Source: Flavobacterium aquidurense
GTDB lineage: Bacteria; Bacteroidota; Bacteroidia; Flavobacteriales; Flavobacteriaceae
NCBI RefSeq assembly: GCF_001404985.1
Contig: NZ_JRLF01000011.1
Span: forward strand, 124,001-188,000
Length of the DNA: 64,000 nucleotides
Direction: 5' to 3'
Part shown: positions 45,904-55,700 of the stretch, one piece after another
Layout of the letters: each line of letters begins with the position of its first letter
How positions within the stretch are numbered: position 1 is the first letter of the stretch
Program-made: the position numbers and the translations under genes
Notes under the pieces: model-generated
What the model saw: only the letters and a program-made list of their open reading frames with translations
Told to the model about the DNA's origin: nothing
The model's database searches: none

Positions 45904-48690
45904 TTATTGCAAAGGTTTGCCATCTTTATCAAGTGAACCCGCTTTTATAACAATCATTTTGTCCAGCTGAATGTATTTTTTGATGGCATCATTGACTTGT
46001 TGCAAGGTTACTTTTTCGATATCCTTTGGGTATTGTTCGATATAATCCGGTTGTAGACCTCTTTCTATAAAACTTAAAATTGTTCTTGCCATTCCGCTTG
46101 TGGTCGACATTCCAACTTTAAAGCTTCCTATTAAATTGGTTTTCTTGTTTTCGAGTTCTTCTGTCGTAATACCGTCTTTTACCCATTTATCAATTTGAAC
46201 CATTGTGGCGTCTAATCCTTTTTGAAATAAAGTTGGATTAAATGAAGCATTTACCATCCAGTAACCGCCAGTGTAGATATTACCACCCATTCCGGATGAA
46301 ATACTGTATGTTAAACCATCATTATCACGAACGGTTTGCATCAAACGTCCGGCAAAACCGGCGCCTAAAGTATAATTTGCAATGTAAAACGGAATATAAT
46401 CAGCATCGGCTCTTTTTAAACCTGTGTATTGGCCAATGAATAATTCGGCACTTGGTTTTTCAGCAATTGTAATGACTTCGGTTTTTGAAGGTGACTTTAT
46501 GGCTTCTTCAAACTTCATATTTTCTACAACTCCGCCATTCCAGTTTTTGAATGATTTTTTTAAAGAGGCATTTAAATTAGCGTCTTCTGTATCTCCCACA
46601 ATTACCAGATGCATAGATATGGGACCAAAATATTTTTTATGAAAAGCTTTAACTTCTTCTAATGTTGCATTCTTAATATTAGCAATATTATCTTCTGAGC
46701 TTAAACTGTAATTAGGATTTGCTTTTGGATAAATGGCTTGTGATAAAGCAATGTTTCCTCTATTGCCCGGATCGTTTAAACTTTGTTGTATGTTTCCTGT
46801 AAATTGCTGTTTTAGACTTTCAAATTCTTTTGCATCAAACAACGGATTCCTTAATTCTTCTGCTAATAATGCAATAACCTGATCCAGATCTTTTTTCAGG
46901 CATTTAAATCCAATATTTATTTTAAAAGTCGACGCATTTACGTTTAGGTTTACGCCTAATTTTTGCAGTTTTTCAGAGAATTTAAATTTATCATTCAGCG
47001 TTGTTCCTTTTGATAACATCGTTGCTGTCAGGGACGGAATCATGCTGTTTTTTGTTTCGTTTGCGTAGTTACCTAATGAAATACTTGCTGAAACTGTCAC
47101 AAAATCCTTAGCTGAAGTTTTGACAGAAACAACATCAATTCCTGCTACTTTTTCTCTTTTGTATGTCGAAGGTGTTTTTTCTATTCGGTTTTCTGCTGCA
47201 ATTTCTGTCGCATTATTTATTTGTTCTAATGCGATGTTTGCAGATTCTTCATGATTGTGTTCGTGTTTGGGATCTCTATAATAAAAAGGTCCGTTTTGAG
47301 GCATAAAATTATTGGCTTGAGCCGAATCTTTATTTTGTGCTCCTGCTTGTTTAGGAATAAAATATGCCGTTGTACTTTGATCCTCTACTAAATATTTTTG
47401 CGCTACACGCAAAACATCAGCCGGAGTAACTTTTTTTAATCTGTCAACACCCGTTATATAATCTGTCCAGTCACCGGCTGCAATGGCTTCGTTAAGTTCA
47501 GATGCGATAACTCCTGAACCGTCACGGGCTAAAATAGTTTGTGCGCTAATTTTTGCCACAACACGATTTACCTCATCCTGAGTAACGCCCTCTTTCTGGA
47601 TTTTAGCGACAACTTCGCTTATTTTAGCATCAATATCTTCGTGTTTTGAGGTTGTTGGAAAACCAACTCCAATAGTAAAAAGTCCCACTTCTTTAAAATT
47701 TGTGGCATTTGCAAACGTATAAATTCCCAAACGGGTATCTACAAAAGTTTTGTTTAATATCGCTGATGGTCCTGCACCTATTATTTCACCTAAAATATTC
47801 AAAGCAGGCAAATCTTCGTGTAAAGCTCCCGGAATTTTATAGGCTTTATTTACAACGCCCAGCTCTCCCGGTTTTTTTACTACAATTTTACGAGGTCCGT
47901 ATTGTTGTGGCTCTTCGGTATAAGGCTGTGGCATTGGTTTTGGTGCTTTTGTAATTTTACCAAAATATTGCTCGATTAATTCGAATACATTCTCTTTTTT
48001 AAAATCTCCAATAATGGTTAAAGTTGCATTATCCGGCCAATAATAAGTATTGTAGAAATTGCGCAATACTTCGATTGGTGCTTTCTCGATGTCAGATTTC
48101 CATCCAATTGTAGAATGATGATAAGGATGCGCAATATATGCCGAAGCCCAGATTTCTTTATCCAGTAAACTATTCGGGTCGTTTTCGCCACGCTCGAATT
48201 CGTTACGTACTACGGTCATTTCAGCTTCTTTATCTTCTTTTAACAGTAAAGAATTTCTCATTCTGTCCGCTTCGATCTGGAGCGCCAGTGCGATTTTATC
48301 ACTTGGCAGTGTTTCAAAATAATTCGTTCGGTCATACCAGGTTGTCGCATTCAGTTGTGCTCCGGTATTTTGAAGAACATCTGTAATTGTTTTTCCGTTT
48401 TTCTTGTTGAAAGTTGGTGTTCCTTTAAACATTAAATGTTCTAAAAGATGGGTTGATCCGGTGTTTCCTAAAACTTCATGTTTAGAACCTACACGATATA
48501 CAATTTGTACGGTTGCAACGGGTGAAGCATTGTCCTGCAAAAGCAAAACATTCATACCGTTTGGCTGATACAAATACTCTTCGATACCGCCTAACTCTTT
48601 TATCTTCTTAAAGTTAACGGATTTATTCTGTGCTGAAACAAGTGTACAGAATGCTAATGAGCAATAGCTCAGAAAGATATATTTTTTCAT
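45904..48690 (-). CDS. M16 family zinc metallopeptidase (two-unit)
   Basis: A 928-residue exported peptidase starting at the ATG whose complement is 48688-48690, where a regular signal peptide (MKKYIFLSYCSLAFCTLVSA) begins; a longer in-frame start would add 22 residues encoded by repeat sequence. The first M16 unit has the inverted zinc motif STHLLEHLMFKGTPTF (HxxEH) and the downstream Glu region EMTVVRNEFERGENDP. The second unit (about 540-928) lacks the motif, as is normal for the inactive half. It degrades peptides in the periplasm or at the surface. It follows the TlpA and SusCD genes on the same strand, which suggests a peptide-processing role in that uptake locus. Confidence 0.88.
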   Translation of the reverse strand: MKKYIFLSYCSLAFCTLVSAQNKSVNFKKIKELGGIEEYLYQPNGMNVLLLQDNASPVATVQIVYRVGSKHEVLGNTGSTHLLEHLMFKGTPTFNKKNGKTITDVLQNTGAQLNATTWYDRTNYFETLPSDKIALALQIEADRMRNSLLLKEDKEAEMTVVRNEFERGENDPNSLLDKEIWASAYIAHPYHHSTIGWKSDIEKAPIEVLRNFYNTYYWPDNATLTIIGDFKKENVFELIEQYFGKITKAPKPMPQPYTEEPQQYGPRKIVVKKPGELGVVNKAYKIPGALHEDLPALNILGEIIGAGPSAILNKTFVDTRLGIYTFANATNFKEVGLFTIGVGFPTTSKHEDIDAKISEVVAKIQKEGVTQDEVNRVVAKISAQTILARDGSGVIASELNEAIAAGDWTDYITGVDRLKKVTPADVLRVAQKYLVEDQSTTAYFIPKQAGAQNKDSAQANNFMPQNGPFYYRDPKHEHNHEESANIALEQINNATEIAAENRIEKTPSTYKREKVAGIDVVSVKTSAKDFVTVSASISLGNYANETKNSMIPSLTATMLSKGTTLNDKFKFSEKLQKLGVNLNVNASTFKINIGFKCLKKDLDQVIALLAEELRNPLFDAKEFESLKQQFTGNIQQSLNDPGNRGNIALSQAIYPKANPNYSLSSEDNIANIKNATLEEVKAFHKKYFGPISMHLVIVGDTEDANLNASLKKSFKNWNGGVVENMKFEEAIKSPSKTEVITIAEKPSAELFIGQYTGLKRADADYIPFYIANYTLGAGFAGRLMQTVRDNDGLTYSISSGMGGNIYTGGYWMVNASFNPTLFQKGLDATMVQIDKWVKDGITTEELENKKTNLIGSFKVGMSTTSGMARTILSFIERGLQPDYIEQYPKDIEKVTLQQVNDAIKKYIQLDKMIVIKAGSLDKDGKPLQ

Positions 48691-48714
48691 TTTTATATTA
48701 TGATTTTTATAGTT

Positions 48715-48795
48715 ACCGTTTTCAGTTTTCAGTCGCAGTCTCAGTGAAAACTGCAAACTGAGACTGAGACTGCGGCTGAAAACTGTGACCGAAAA
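48715..48795. repeat. ACTGAGACT inverted word arms (strong hairpin)
   Basis: The left arm contains ACCGTTTTCAGTTTTCAGTC and GCAGTCTCAGT. The right arm contains ACTGAGACTGAGACTGCGGC and TGAAAACTGTGACCG. The arms can pair over about 30 nt. The same word family occurs at 14228-14250, 14371-14390 and 49968-50085. Confidence 0.75.
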
Positions 48796-48800
48796 CTTTT

Positions 48801-49934
48801 TTACGATTTACTAAAAATTTCTTTCAATTTAGATTGAAGTTCTGCTTCTCTAAGGTTTTTAGCAATGATTTTTCCGTCTGGTCCAATTAGGTAATTGGTT
48901 GGTACTAATTTTACGCCATATAGAGTTGCAACTTCATTTTGCCATCCTTTTAAATCTGAAACGTGTGTCCAGGTTAATCCGTCTTTTTCGATTGCTTTTT
49001 CCCAAAGTTTCTTTTTATCATCCAGTGAAACTCCCAAAACATTAAATCCTTTATCGTGGTAGGTTTTATAGGCTAAAACCACGTTTGGATTTTCTTTACG
49101 ACATGGTCCGCACCAGCTTGCCCAGAAATCTACCAGAACATATTTTCCTTTATAATCTGATAATTTTACTACTTTTCCGTTTACATCTGTTTGAGAAAAC
49201 TCAGGCGCAACAGCTCCCGGAGCAGTTTTGTCGTTTAGGTCAATTGTTGCTTTTAACTGTTTTCCGTAAAATGATTTCTGAATTTCAGGAGTCAGAACTG
49301 CGTAGTATTTTTTTACTTGTTCAGGAGTTCCATATGATACAATTCGGTCACTGATTACTAATGCTGCGCCAATTTTATCTTTATTTTTCAGGATGTATTT
49401 ATCTGTCAGATCATCGGCGAAAGCGGCAAGATCCTTCCATTTTTTATCCATCATGGTTTGTTGTTCCGGCGTTAATTTTACTTTTCCGTTTTGCTGTAAT
49501 GAATCTGATAACTTATAAACAGGTCCGGCAATTTTTTGAATTTCCTTGAATTCGTTATTATAATACGATTGGTATATGTCGTATTGGGTTGCTCCTGTAA
49601 TTTTGGCTTTAAAAATTGAATCTTTTTTTGCTTCGACTTTAATATTTTCGTTGTCTAATAAAAGAAAAGCGCCGTATTCCTGTCCTTTCAATTTTATGGT
49701 GTACAATAAAGGCTCGTTTACTTTTCCTTCAAATATAAAAGCTCCTCCCTTTATCTGTGTAGAATCTACAATTTGTTTGTTTCCTTTTTCATCTGTATTT
49801 TCCAGATATACAGTTCCTTTATCTAATCCGGCAATGGTACCGTTGATGGTATAACCTTCCTTTTTAGAGCAGGAAGTAATTGTGGTTAAGAGCGCTAAAG
49901 CGGCTAAACCTGATTTTAAGATTGTACTTTTCAT
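48801..49934 (-). CDS. TlpA-like thioredoxin lipoprotein with DUF4369 domain
   Basis: A 377-residue lipoprotein: LKSGLAALALLTTITSCSKK has a lipobox with Cys22. The N-terminal domain (YTINGTIAGLDKGTVYLENT) is of the DUF4369 type, common in Bacteroidota thioredoxins. A helical linker follows. From about 240 comes the redoxin domain with YVLVDFWASWCGPCRKENPN (WCGPC), GFNVLGVSLDDKK and VPTNYLIGPDGKI (cis-Pro). It reduces disulfides of envelope proteins and probably receives electrons from DsbD. A paralogue lies just upstream. Confidence 0.88.
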   Translation of the reverse strand: MKSTILKSGLAALALLTTITSCSKKEGYTINGTIAGLDKGTVYLENTDEKGNKQIVDSTQIKGGAFIFEGKVNEPLLYTIKLKGQEYGAFLLLDNENIKVEAKKDSIFKAKITGATQYDIYQSYYNNEFKEIQKIAGPVYKLSDSLQQNGKVKLTPEQQTMMDKKWKDLAAFADDLTDKYILKNKDKIGAALVISDRIVSYGTPEQVKKYYAVLTPEIQKSFYGKQLKATIDLNDKTAPGAVAPEFSQTDVNGKVVKLSDYKGKYVLVDFWASWCGPCRKENPNVVLAYKTYHDKGFNVLGVSLDDKKKLWEKAIEKDGLTWTHVSDLKGWQNEVATLYGVKLVPTNYLIGPDGKIIAKNLREAELQSKLKEIFSKS

Positions 49935-49967
49935 GTTGTTATTTTTTTGTTGTTACGATGTATTTTT

Positions 49968-50085
49968 AAAAAGTTATCAGTTGATAGTTGTTAGTTTATA
50001 GTCTCAGTTTTTAATATCAGTATGTGACTGATTAACAGCACTGAATACTGAGACTGCGACTGAATACTAAGAACTGAAAACTATG
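49968..50085. repeat. ACTGAATACTGAGACT repeat in the gap between the two TlpA genes
   Basis: The words TTATCAGTTGATAGTTGTTA and AGTCTCAGTTTTTAATATCA are followed by ACTGAATACTGAGACTGCGA and CTGAATACTAAGAACTGAAA. This is the same word family as at 48715-48795. Confidence 0.65.
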
Positions 50086-51271
50086 ACTTCAATAATTCTT
50101 TTAATTTTTCTTCTAGTGCAGCGCCTCTTAAGTTATCGCTGATAATTATACCTTTACTATCTACTAAATAAGTTGCGGGAATTGTTTTTACATTAAAGGC
50201 ATTACTTACTTTGTTATCATCTAAAAGATTATGCCATTGCATATTTTCCTGCCCTAGCGCTTTAAGCCACGCTTTTTGATCTTTGTCTATTGAGATGCTC
50301 AATATTTCAAACCCTTTATCCGAATAAGCGGCATAGGCTGTTTTTAAATTCGGAATTTCTTTACGACATGGACCACACCACGATGCCCAAAAGTCTATTA
50401 GAATGTATTTTTTTCCTGCTATAATATCTTTTACATTATATGCTTTTCCGTCTTTATCATTTAATGCAAAATTAGAAAAATTTGTGCCTACCAGCGATTT
50501 AGGATTTACTTCTTTTTCTACTAATTGTCCGTAATAGCTTTTTTTAGCTGTTTCTGAAAATTGTGCAAACACAGGTTTTTGATCCGGAGTAAAGTAAGAG
50601 TATTGTGTGAGCATAAAAAATGGTCCCCACCAGGTGGCTTTGTGCTTTGCGATTAGATTCTCTGAACTTGATTGTACTTTTGCAAAAAAGGCTTTTTCAT
50701 CTGCTTCAAATTTTTTCCATTCCGGAGAGTTTCCAATAGAATCCATTTGTTTTTTGTTGCCTGATGTTCTTGCTTTTGCATATAAATTAGAAATCTCTTC
50801 GGTTCCTTTATGATATGCTACATAGTCGTTGTTTAAATCTTCTCTAAAAGCAGTTTCTTTTTTGAAATAATCATTTGATTTTGATCCTGTAACCACTTCA
50901 TTTTTAAAATTGATTCTTTCATTCTCTTTTAAAGCTTCTGTTTCTGCGGTAACTTTTATTTTAGAGTTTTCAACCAGAACCGGAATGTATCCTTTGTTTT
51001 TTCCAAAGGAAAGATAGAATAAACGAGGTTCTTTTAATTTTCCTGTAAAGCTAAATTTGCCGTCTTTACTGGTTGTTTCGGCAACTGCATTTTCTGATGA
51101 ATGCGTCGCTCCGGGAATCAACTCAATTATGGTTCCGTCTGCAAGTCCTTTTATATTTCCTTCAAGGGTATACGATTGTGGAGCCGCTTTTTTAGTCTGT
51201 GCGAGATTGCTGTAAGAAACCATAGAGAAGCCCAGACACAATGCAAATATTTTATATTTAATTGTATTCAT
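50081..51271 (-). CDS. TlpA-like periplasmic thioredoxin with DUF4369 domain
   Basis: A 396-residue exported protein with a signal peptide (ending SNLAQ). The DUF4369-type domain reads YTLEGNIKGLADGTIIELIP. After a helical middle part comes a redoxin domain with YILIDFWASWCGPCRKEIPN, GFEILSISIDKDQKAWLKAL and IPATYLVDSKG. It is a paralogue of the preceding lipoprotein but is soluble or weakly anchored. A terminator-like hairpin separates it from susD upstream. With the SusCD pair, two thioredoxins and a peptidase on one strand, it probably acts on disulfides of an imported substrate or of the transporter. Confidence 0.88.
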   Translation of the reverse strand: MNTIKYKIFALCLGFSMVSYSNLAQTKKAAPQSYTLEGNIKGLADGTIIELIPGATHSSENAVAETTSKDGKFSFTGKLKEPRLFYLSFGKNKGYIPVLVENSKIKVTAETEALKENERINFKNEVVTGSKSNDYFKKETAFREDLNNDYVAYHKGTEEISNLYAKARTSGNKKQMDSIGNSPEWKKFEADEKAFFAKVQSSSENLIAKHKATWWGPFFMLTQYSYFTPDQKPVFAQFSETAKKSYYGQLVEKEVNPKSLVGTNFSNFALNDKDGKAYNVKDIIAGKKYILIDFWASWCGPCRKEIPNLKTAYAAYSDKGFEILSISIDKDQKAWLKALGQENMQWHNLLDDNKVSNAFNVKTIPATYLVDSKGIIISDNLRGAALEEKLKELLKS

Positions 51272-51294
51272 TTTTTGATTGCTGTTTTTTAGAA

Positions 51295-51333
51295 AAAAGC
51301 TTCCTTTTCGGAGTTTCTGATCAGGAAGCTTTT
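51295..51333 (-). terminator. Terminator or attenuator between susD and the TlpA gene
   Basis: AAAAGCTTCC (51295-51304) pairs with GGAAGCTTTT (51324-51333). On the minus strand it is followed by TTTTTT. It may limit read-through from susCD to the thioredoxin genes. Confidence 0.75.
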
Positions 51334-51340
51334 AAGATTT

Positions 51341-52747
51341 TTATTTTGCTACATTTTGGGTAATTGTTCCGTTCCCCGGGTTTTTAGTAGCGCCCTGAGG
51401 AAATGGCATTGTCCATAAATGCGATGTTGATGATAAGCTGTAAGTTGTTCCTGCATCTACTTTTGAGAAACTTACTTTATAAACGCCTTCTGCATTTAAA
51501 CGACGCGCATCTGCAAAAGGAATCAGGGTTAAGATAAGTTCGTTGTTCTTTGTTTTGAAAATAGCATTTAGTGCAGCCGTTTTATCTGTAGTTACTATAT
51601 CCTGATACAAAGCCGGAAGAATACGTGTTTTACGAACTTGATTAAGAACCGCTAATGCATCGCTTATTTGTCCTGCTCGGGCAAGACATTCTGCTTTGAT
51701 CAAATAGACTTCTACAGTTGTGATTCCGCCATAATTAAACATACCGGACAAGGTTCTTCTGTAATAAGTTTCTACTCCAACGGTCCTGATTTTCCAACGT
51801 GATTTAAAGCGAACATCTCCGGCTTCAAAGCGTTGTGCACGGTCTACGGGAATACTAAATTCTGTAGATAAATAAGTGGTAGCACCATGACGATACGTAT
51901 AATTCTCAACATAATCATATCCCATTGGAGATGGCGTATTGGTATAAGAATTAGGCAGATCGATTATGGTTTTATTAGTGGTATAATAAGCGTTCCAGTC
52001 GTATAGTTTATTGTTTTCGGCAAGAGCCAGATTTGCATATTTTAAAGCCTCTGTATAATTATTCATTTGCAAATAAACGCGGGAATAAAAAGCATAACCT
52101 GCTCCTAGATTGGGATGCAAAGCCGTTTGTGAGACTTTTGGTAAATAAGGCAATGCTTCTTTTACATCTGTCAGAATAAAATCATACAGTTCCTGAATGG
52201 TTACCTGCTTGCTTGGTGCATTAATATCTGCGCTTGTAATTAAAGGAACAGATAATTTTGTTCCTGCTGTTGAGGCCTCATAAGTATCTGCATAAAAATT
52301 GACCAGATTATAGTATGACATGGCACGCAAAATTTTTGCCTCAGCCCAAACCACTCGTTTTTCAGCTTCGGTTGCTTCAGTTGTGGTTAAGGCATTTGAA
52401 ATAATCAAATTAAAGGTTGAAATTCCTGCATACTGTCCGTAATATAATCTTTCGTCTGATTGTTTTAATTCGATACGATCAGCCGTTTCATCCCACATAT
52501 AATTGGCTTTTGTCAAACGTTCAGCAGCGAGAGTGGCTATATCGATAAATTTATCGTTCATGAGGTTTAACGCTTGCGCTGCATCTACACTTTGGTTGGT
52601 GTATTCGTCCCGAAGAAAAGCTTCATAATCAGCCAATGTTGTTGGTATTTTAGATCCCTTTGGCGCATCATCCAAATAATTATCACAAGATGCCACAACC
52701 AATCCTAATGCTAAAATGTACAGTATATTTATATATATATTTTTCAT
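51341..52747 (-). CDS. SusD/RagB-type outer-membrane lipoprotein
   Basis: A 468-residue surface lipoprotein (LGLVVASCDNYLDDAPKGSK, lipobox Cys21) that covers the SusC channel and binds substrate. It shows the SusD tetratricopeptide-like helices, with VVWAEAKILRAMSYYNLVNF, SKQVTIQELYDFILTDVKEA, HPNLGAGYAFYSRVYLQMNN and AECLARAGQISDALAVLNQV. It directly follows the SusC gene with a 16-nt gap. Because no glycan-active enzyme is attached to this pair and thioredoxins and a peptidase follow, a peptide or another non-carbohydrate ligand is more likely than pectin. Confidence 0.9.
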   Translation of the reverse strand: MKNIYINILYILALGLVVASCDNYLDDAPKGSKIPTTLADYEAFLRDEYTNQSVDAAQALNLMNDKFIDIATLAAERLTKANYMWDETADRIELKQSDERLYYGQYAGISTFNLIISNALTTTEATEAEKRVVWAEAKILRAMSYYNLVNFYADTYEASTAGTKLSVPLITSADINAPSKQVTIQELYDFILTDVKEALPYLPKVSQTALHPNLGAGYAFYSRVYLQMNNYTEALKYANLALAENNKLYDWNAYYTTNKTIIDLPNSYTNTPSPMGYDYVENYTYRHGATTYLSTEFSIPVDRAQRFEAGDVRFKSRWKIRTVGVETYYRRTLSGMFNYGGITTVEVYLIKAECLARAGQISDALAVLNQVRKTRILPALYQDIVTTDKTAALNAIFKTKNNELILTLIPFADARRLNAEGVYKVSFSKVDAGTTYSLSSTSHLWTMPFPQGATKNPGNGTITQNVAK

Positions 52748-52763
52748 AGTATAGTCTTTTTAA

Positions 52764-55700
52764 TTAGAAGTTAATGTTTACACCAAAAACTAAACTTGGA
52801 GATTGAAAACCATTTAAAAGATATTTAGCATCTCTGCTTTTTGCTATAGTAAAAACATTTTCAGCATTTAAATTAAAGCGTACATCTTGTAAGCTCACTC
52901 TTTTGATCACATCTTTTGGCAATTGATATCCTAATGAAACATTGCTTAACCTGATATTCGAAGCATCAAGAATATTAATATCTGCATAACGATAAATATC
53001 TCGGGAATCAGAAATAAAATCTGCTTCGTATTCATATACTGCACGAGGTACATTCGTAAAAGCTTCATCGCCGGGCTGTTGCCAGCGGTTTGCGATATTT
53101 TTATTTACAGTGGTAATATCTGTTACATAACTTCCTAATGCGCTAGAATAATTATTCTCTAACATGGGTAAAAATGTATTTCTTATTTTATGTCCTAACT
53201 CATAGATAAACAATGCCGAAAGGGAGAAATTTTTATAATTTACCGATGTATGAAACGATCCGCTATGTGTTGGTACAGTTGAACCATAATCCTGAATTGC
53301 ATTTAAATCAGCTGGATTGTAAATCACTTTTTCGCCTTTTGCATTATAAACCTGAGGTAAACCTTTCTCGTTTAAACCTGCCCATTTATACCCGTAAATA
53401 GTGTTGTAATCGTTACCAATTCTGGGATAAGAAGACGGATAGTCTAATTGCAGGTAATATACGGGAGCTTCGACTTTTACATAATCGACTTTGTTTTTGT
53501 TATAGGCATATAAAACTGCTGCATCCCAGGAGAATGAACCTGCTTTTACAATTGTTCCTCTTAAACTTGCTTCTAACCCTTTATTGGTCATTTCTCCGTT
53601 ATTTATTCTATAAGTCGAATAACCAAATCCTTCTGTTGGAACTCCGTTACTGCTTGCTAATAAATCTTGTCCTTTTTTATGGTAAACATCAAAAGTTCCG
53701 CTTAATCTGTTATTAAAAAATGCAAAATCTAAACCTATATTGGTTGTCGTTGTTTTCTCCCAGGATAATTCAGGATTTGGTCTTGAATTAACATATCCCT
53801 GATTTCCGCCAACATTTGTATTGGCATAATAACTGGCTGTTAAGTATGGTGCAGAATCTTTGGCAACATTTCCTCCAATACCATAAGATCCGCGAAGTTT
53901 AAGCATGTTTATCCAGGAAACTTTAAAGAAAGATTCTTTATCAATATTCCACGCTGCTCCTGTAGACCAGGTTGGTTTATTTTGATATTTATTATCTGTT
54001 CCCCAAAGATTGGAACGGTCCCAGCGCAAACTACCTGTTAATGAATATCTTCTGTCATACGTATAACCTCCTGTTCCGTAAAAAGAAACGTATCGGTTTA
54101 CCAATTCACGATCTGCTGCAAAATTATTTACTCCCAAGCTGCCTCCAAAAACAGTTCCGTATACTTTTAGCAAATCAGCCTGATTTACCGGTGTGTAAGA
54201 TAAAGTTTGTTCATCCCACCCGTAACGTGTGTTATCACCGTATTCTACTTTTGAGTGACGAATTTCCATACCTGCAATGGCGGTTACATCATGTACATTA
54301 TTAAAAGTCTGATCAAAATTTAACTGCTGACGGAAGTTGTAAGCATTCGTAAATTGATTTGTTTCTTTTAAAATGTCGCCATAAGGCAAATTATAAACGG
54401 CTTTATTATTAGCAATGGTTACTAAACCATTTACTGTAGACCTAACATTAAACGATTCTTTATCTCTAATTAAACTGCCGCGATCAACACCGTATTCGTA
54501 CTGAAACATTGTATTATAGGTAAGTGCATGACTGAATTTTACATTAAATTTTGCAAAAGTTCTGTTCAATAAGTTTTTAGTTTTATTTATGTTACGCCCC
54601 AATTCATCCATTGGTGTGATATCCATGTTGTAAAGACCATATGTCTTCATGGACTGAAGCGTAAAATTATTATATCGTGATGCTGCTGTAGAAGTAAAAT
54701 TTGATCCATCATCATTTACTAACTGATTGTACATCTGAAATTTAAATTGTGGTTTGAGAGTACTAAAAGGATCATAGGTTTGTGTATCACTTTCTCCATA
54801 ATTCATGTAAGTCCCTAAATCTAAAGACAGCCAGTTTGTAATATCAGTTGAATTTTTTAAATTAATTCCAACTGATTGGTTATCAGAATAGCGGTCTTCA
54901 AATTTGTTTCCTTTATAAGTCAAGGAAGCATTAAACGTATTTGATTCAGTTGCTTTACCTAAACTTACGTTATGCTGAATAAAATATTGGTCGCGTTTTG
55001 CATATCTCGCAATGTCATCATAATACCTGTATCCTTGCGAACCCAATTGATTTAAACGATTATTCATCTCTGTTTGGGAAATGTTTCCTGCATAACCATT
55101 TAAAAGTGTTTGCATTCCCTGACTTGTAAATACCGCATTGTTTAATAAAGATTGTGCATAAGTATTTGCATTTGCTCCTTTTAAACTCGGGTTTGCATCT
55201 GCCCAGCCTTTTTCAAGACCAATAATATCCCCTGCATCCGTAAGATTTCCGGTATAATTTCTATACGGAGTCACGGTAAGATTACTTGAAAATGAAATAT
55301 TTGTTCGTCCGGCTTTTGCTTTTTTAGTAGTAATTACAACAACTCCGTTTGCTGCGCGCGCACCGTAAATAGACGATGCAGCTGCATCTTTAAGAACTGT
55401 AATAGTTTCAATATCTTCTAAGTTTAAGTTTGGTAAACTTTCTGATAAACGAAAATTTCCATCATACTTGGTGTTCTCAATCGGGAAACCATCAATCACA
55501 TACAAAGGTGTTGTAAGACCATTCATAGAAGTTGTACCACGAATTTTACCCCCCTGATACCCTACAATTCTTCCTTCCAGAATTTTGTCCAGACTGCTTA
55601 AACGCTGTTCCTGGAAATCTTTTGCTTTTAAACTAGAGAATGACCCTGTCGATTTTTCGGCCGAAATATTTTGATAACCTGTTGTCAGGACTACTTCGCC

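Noticed and set aside
48691..48756. N-terminal extension of the M16 peptidase (MQFSLRLRLKTENGNY)
   Set aside because: Encoded by the ACTGAGACT inverted repeat, and it would place the signal peptide inside the protein. The start at 48690 gives a normal signal peptide.
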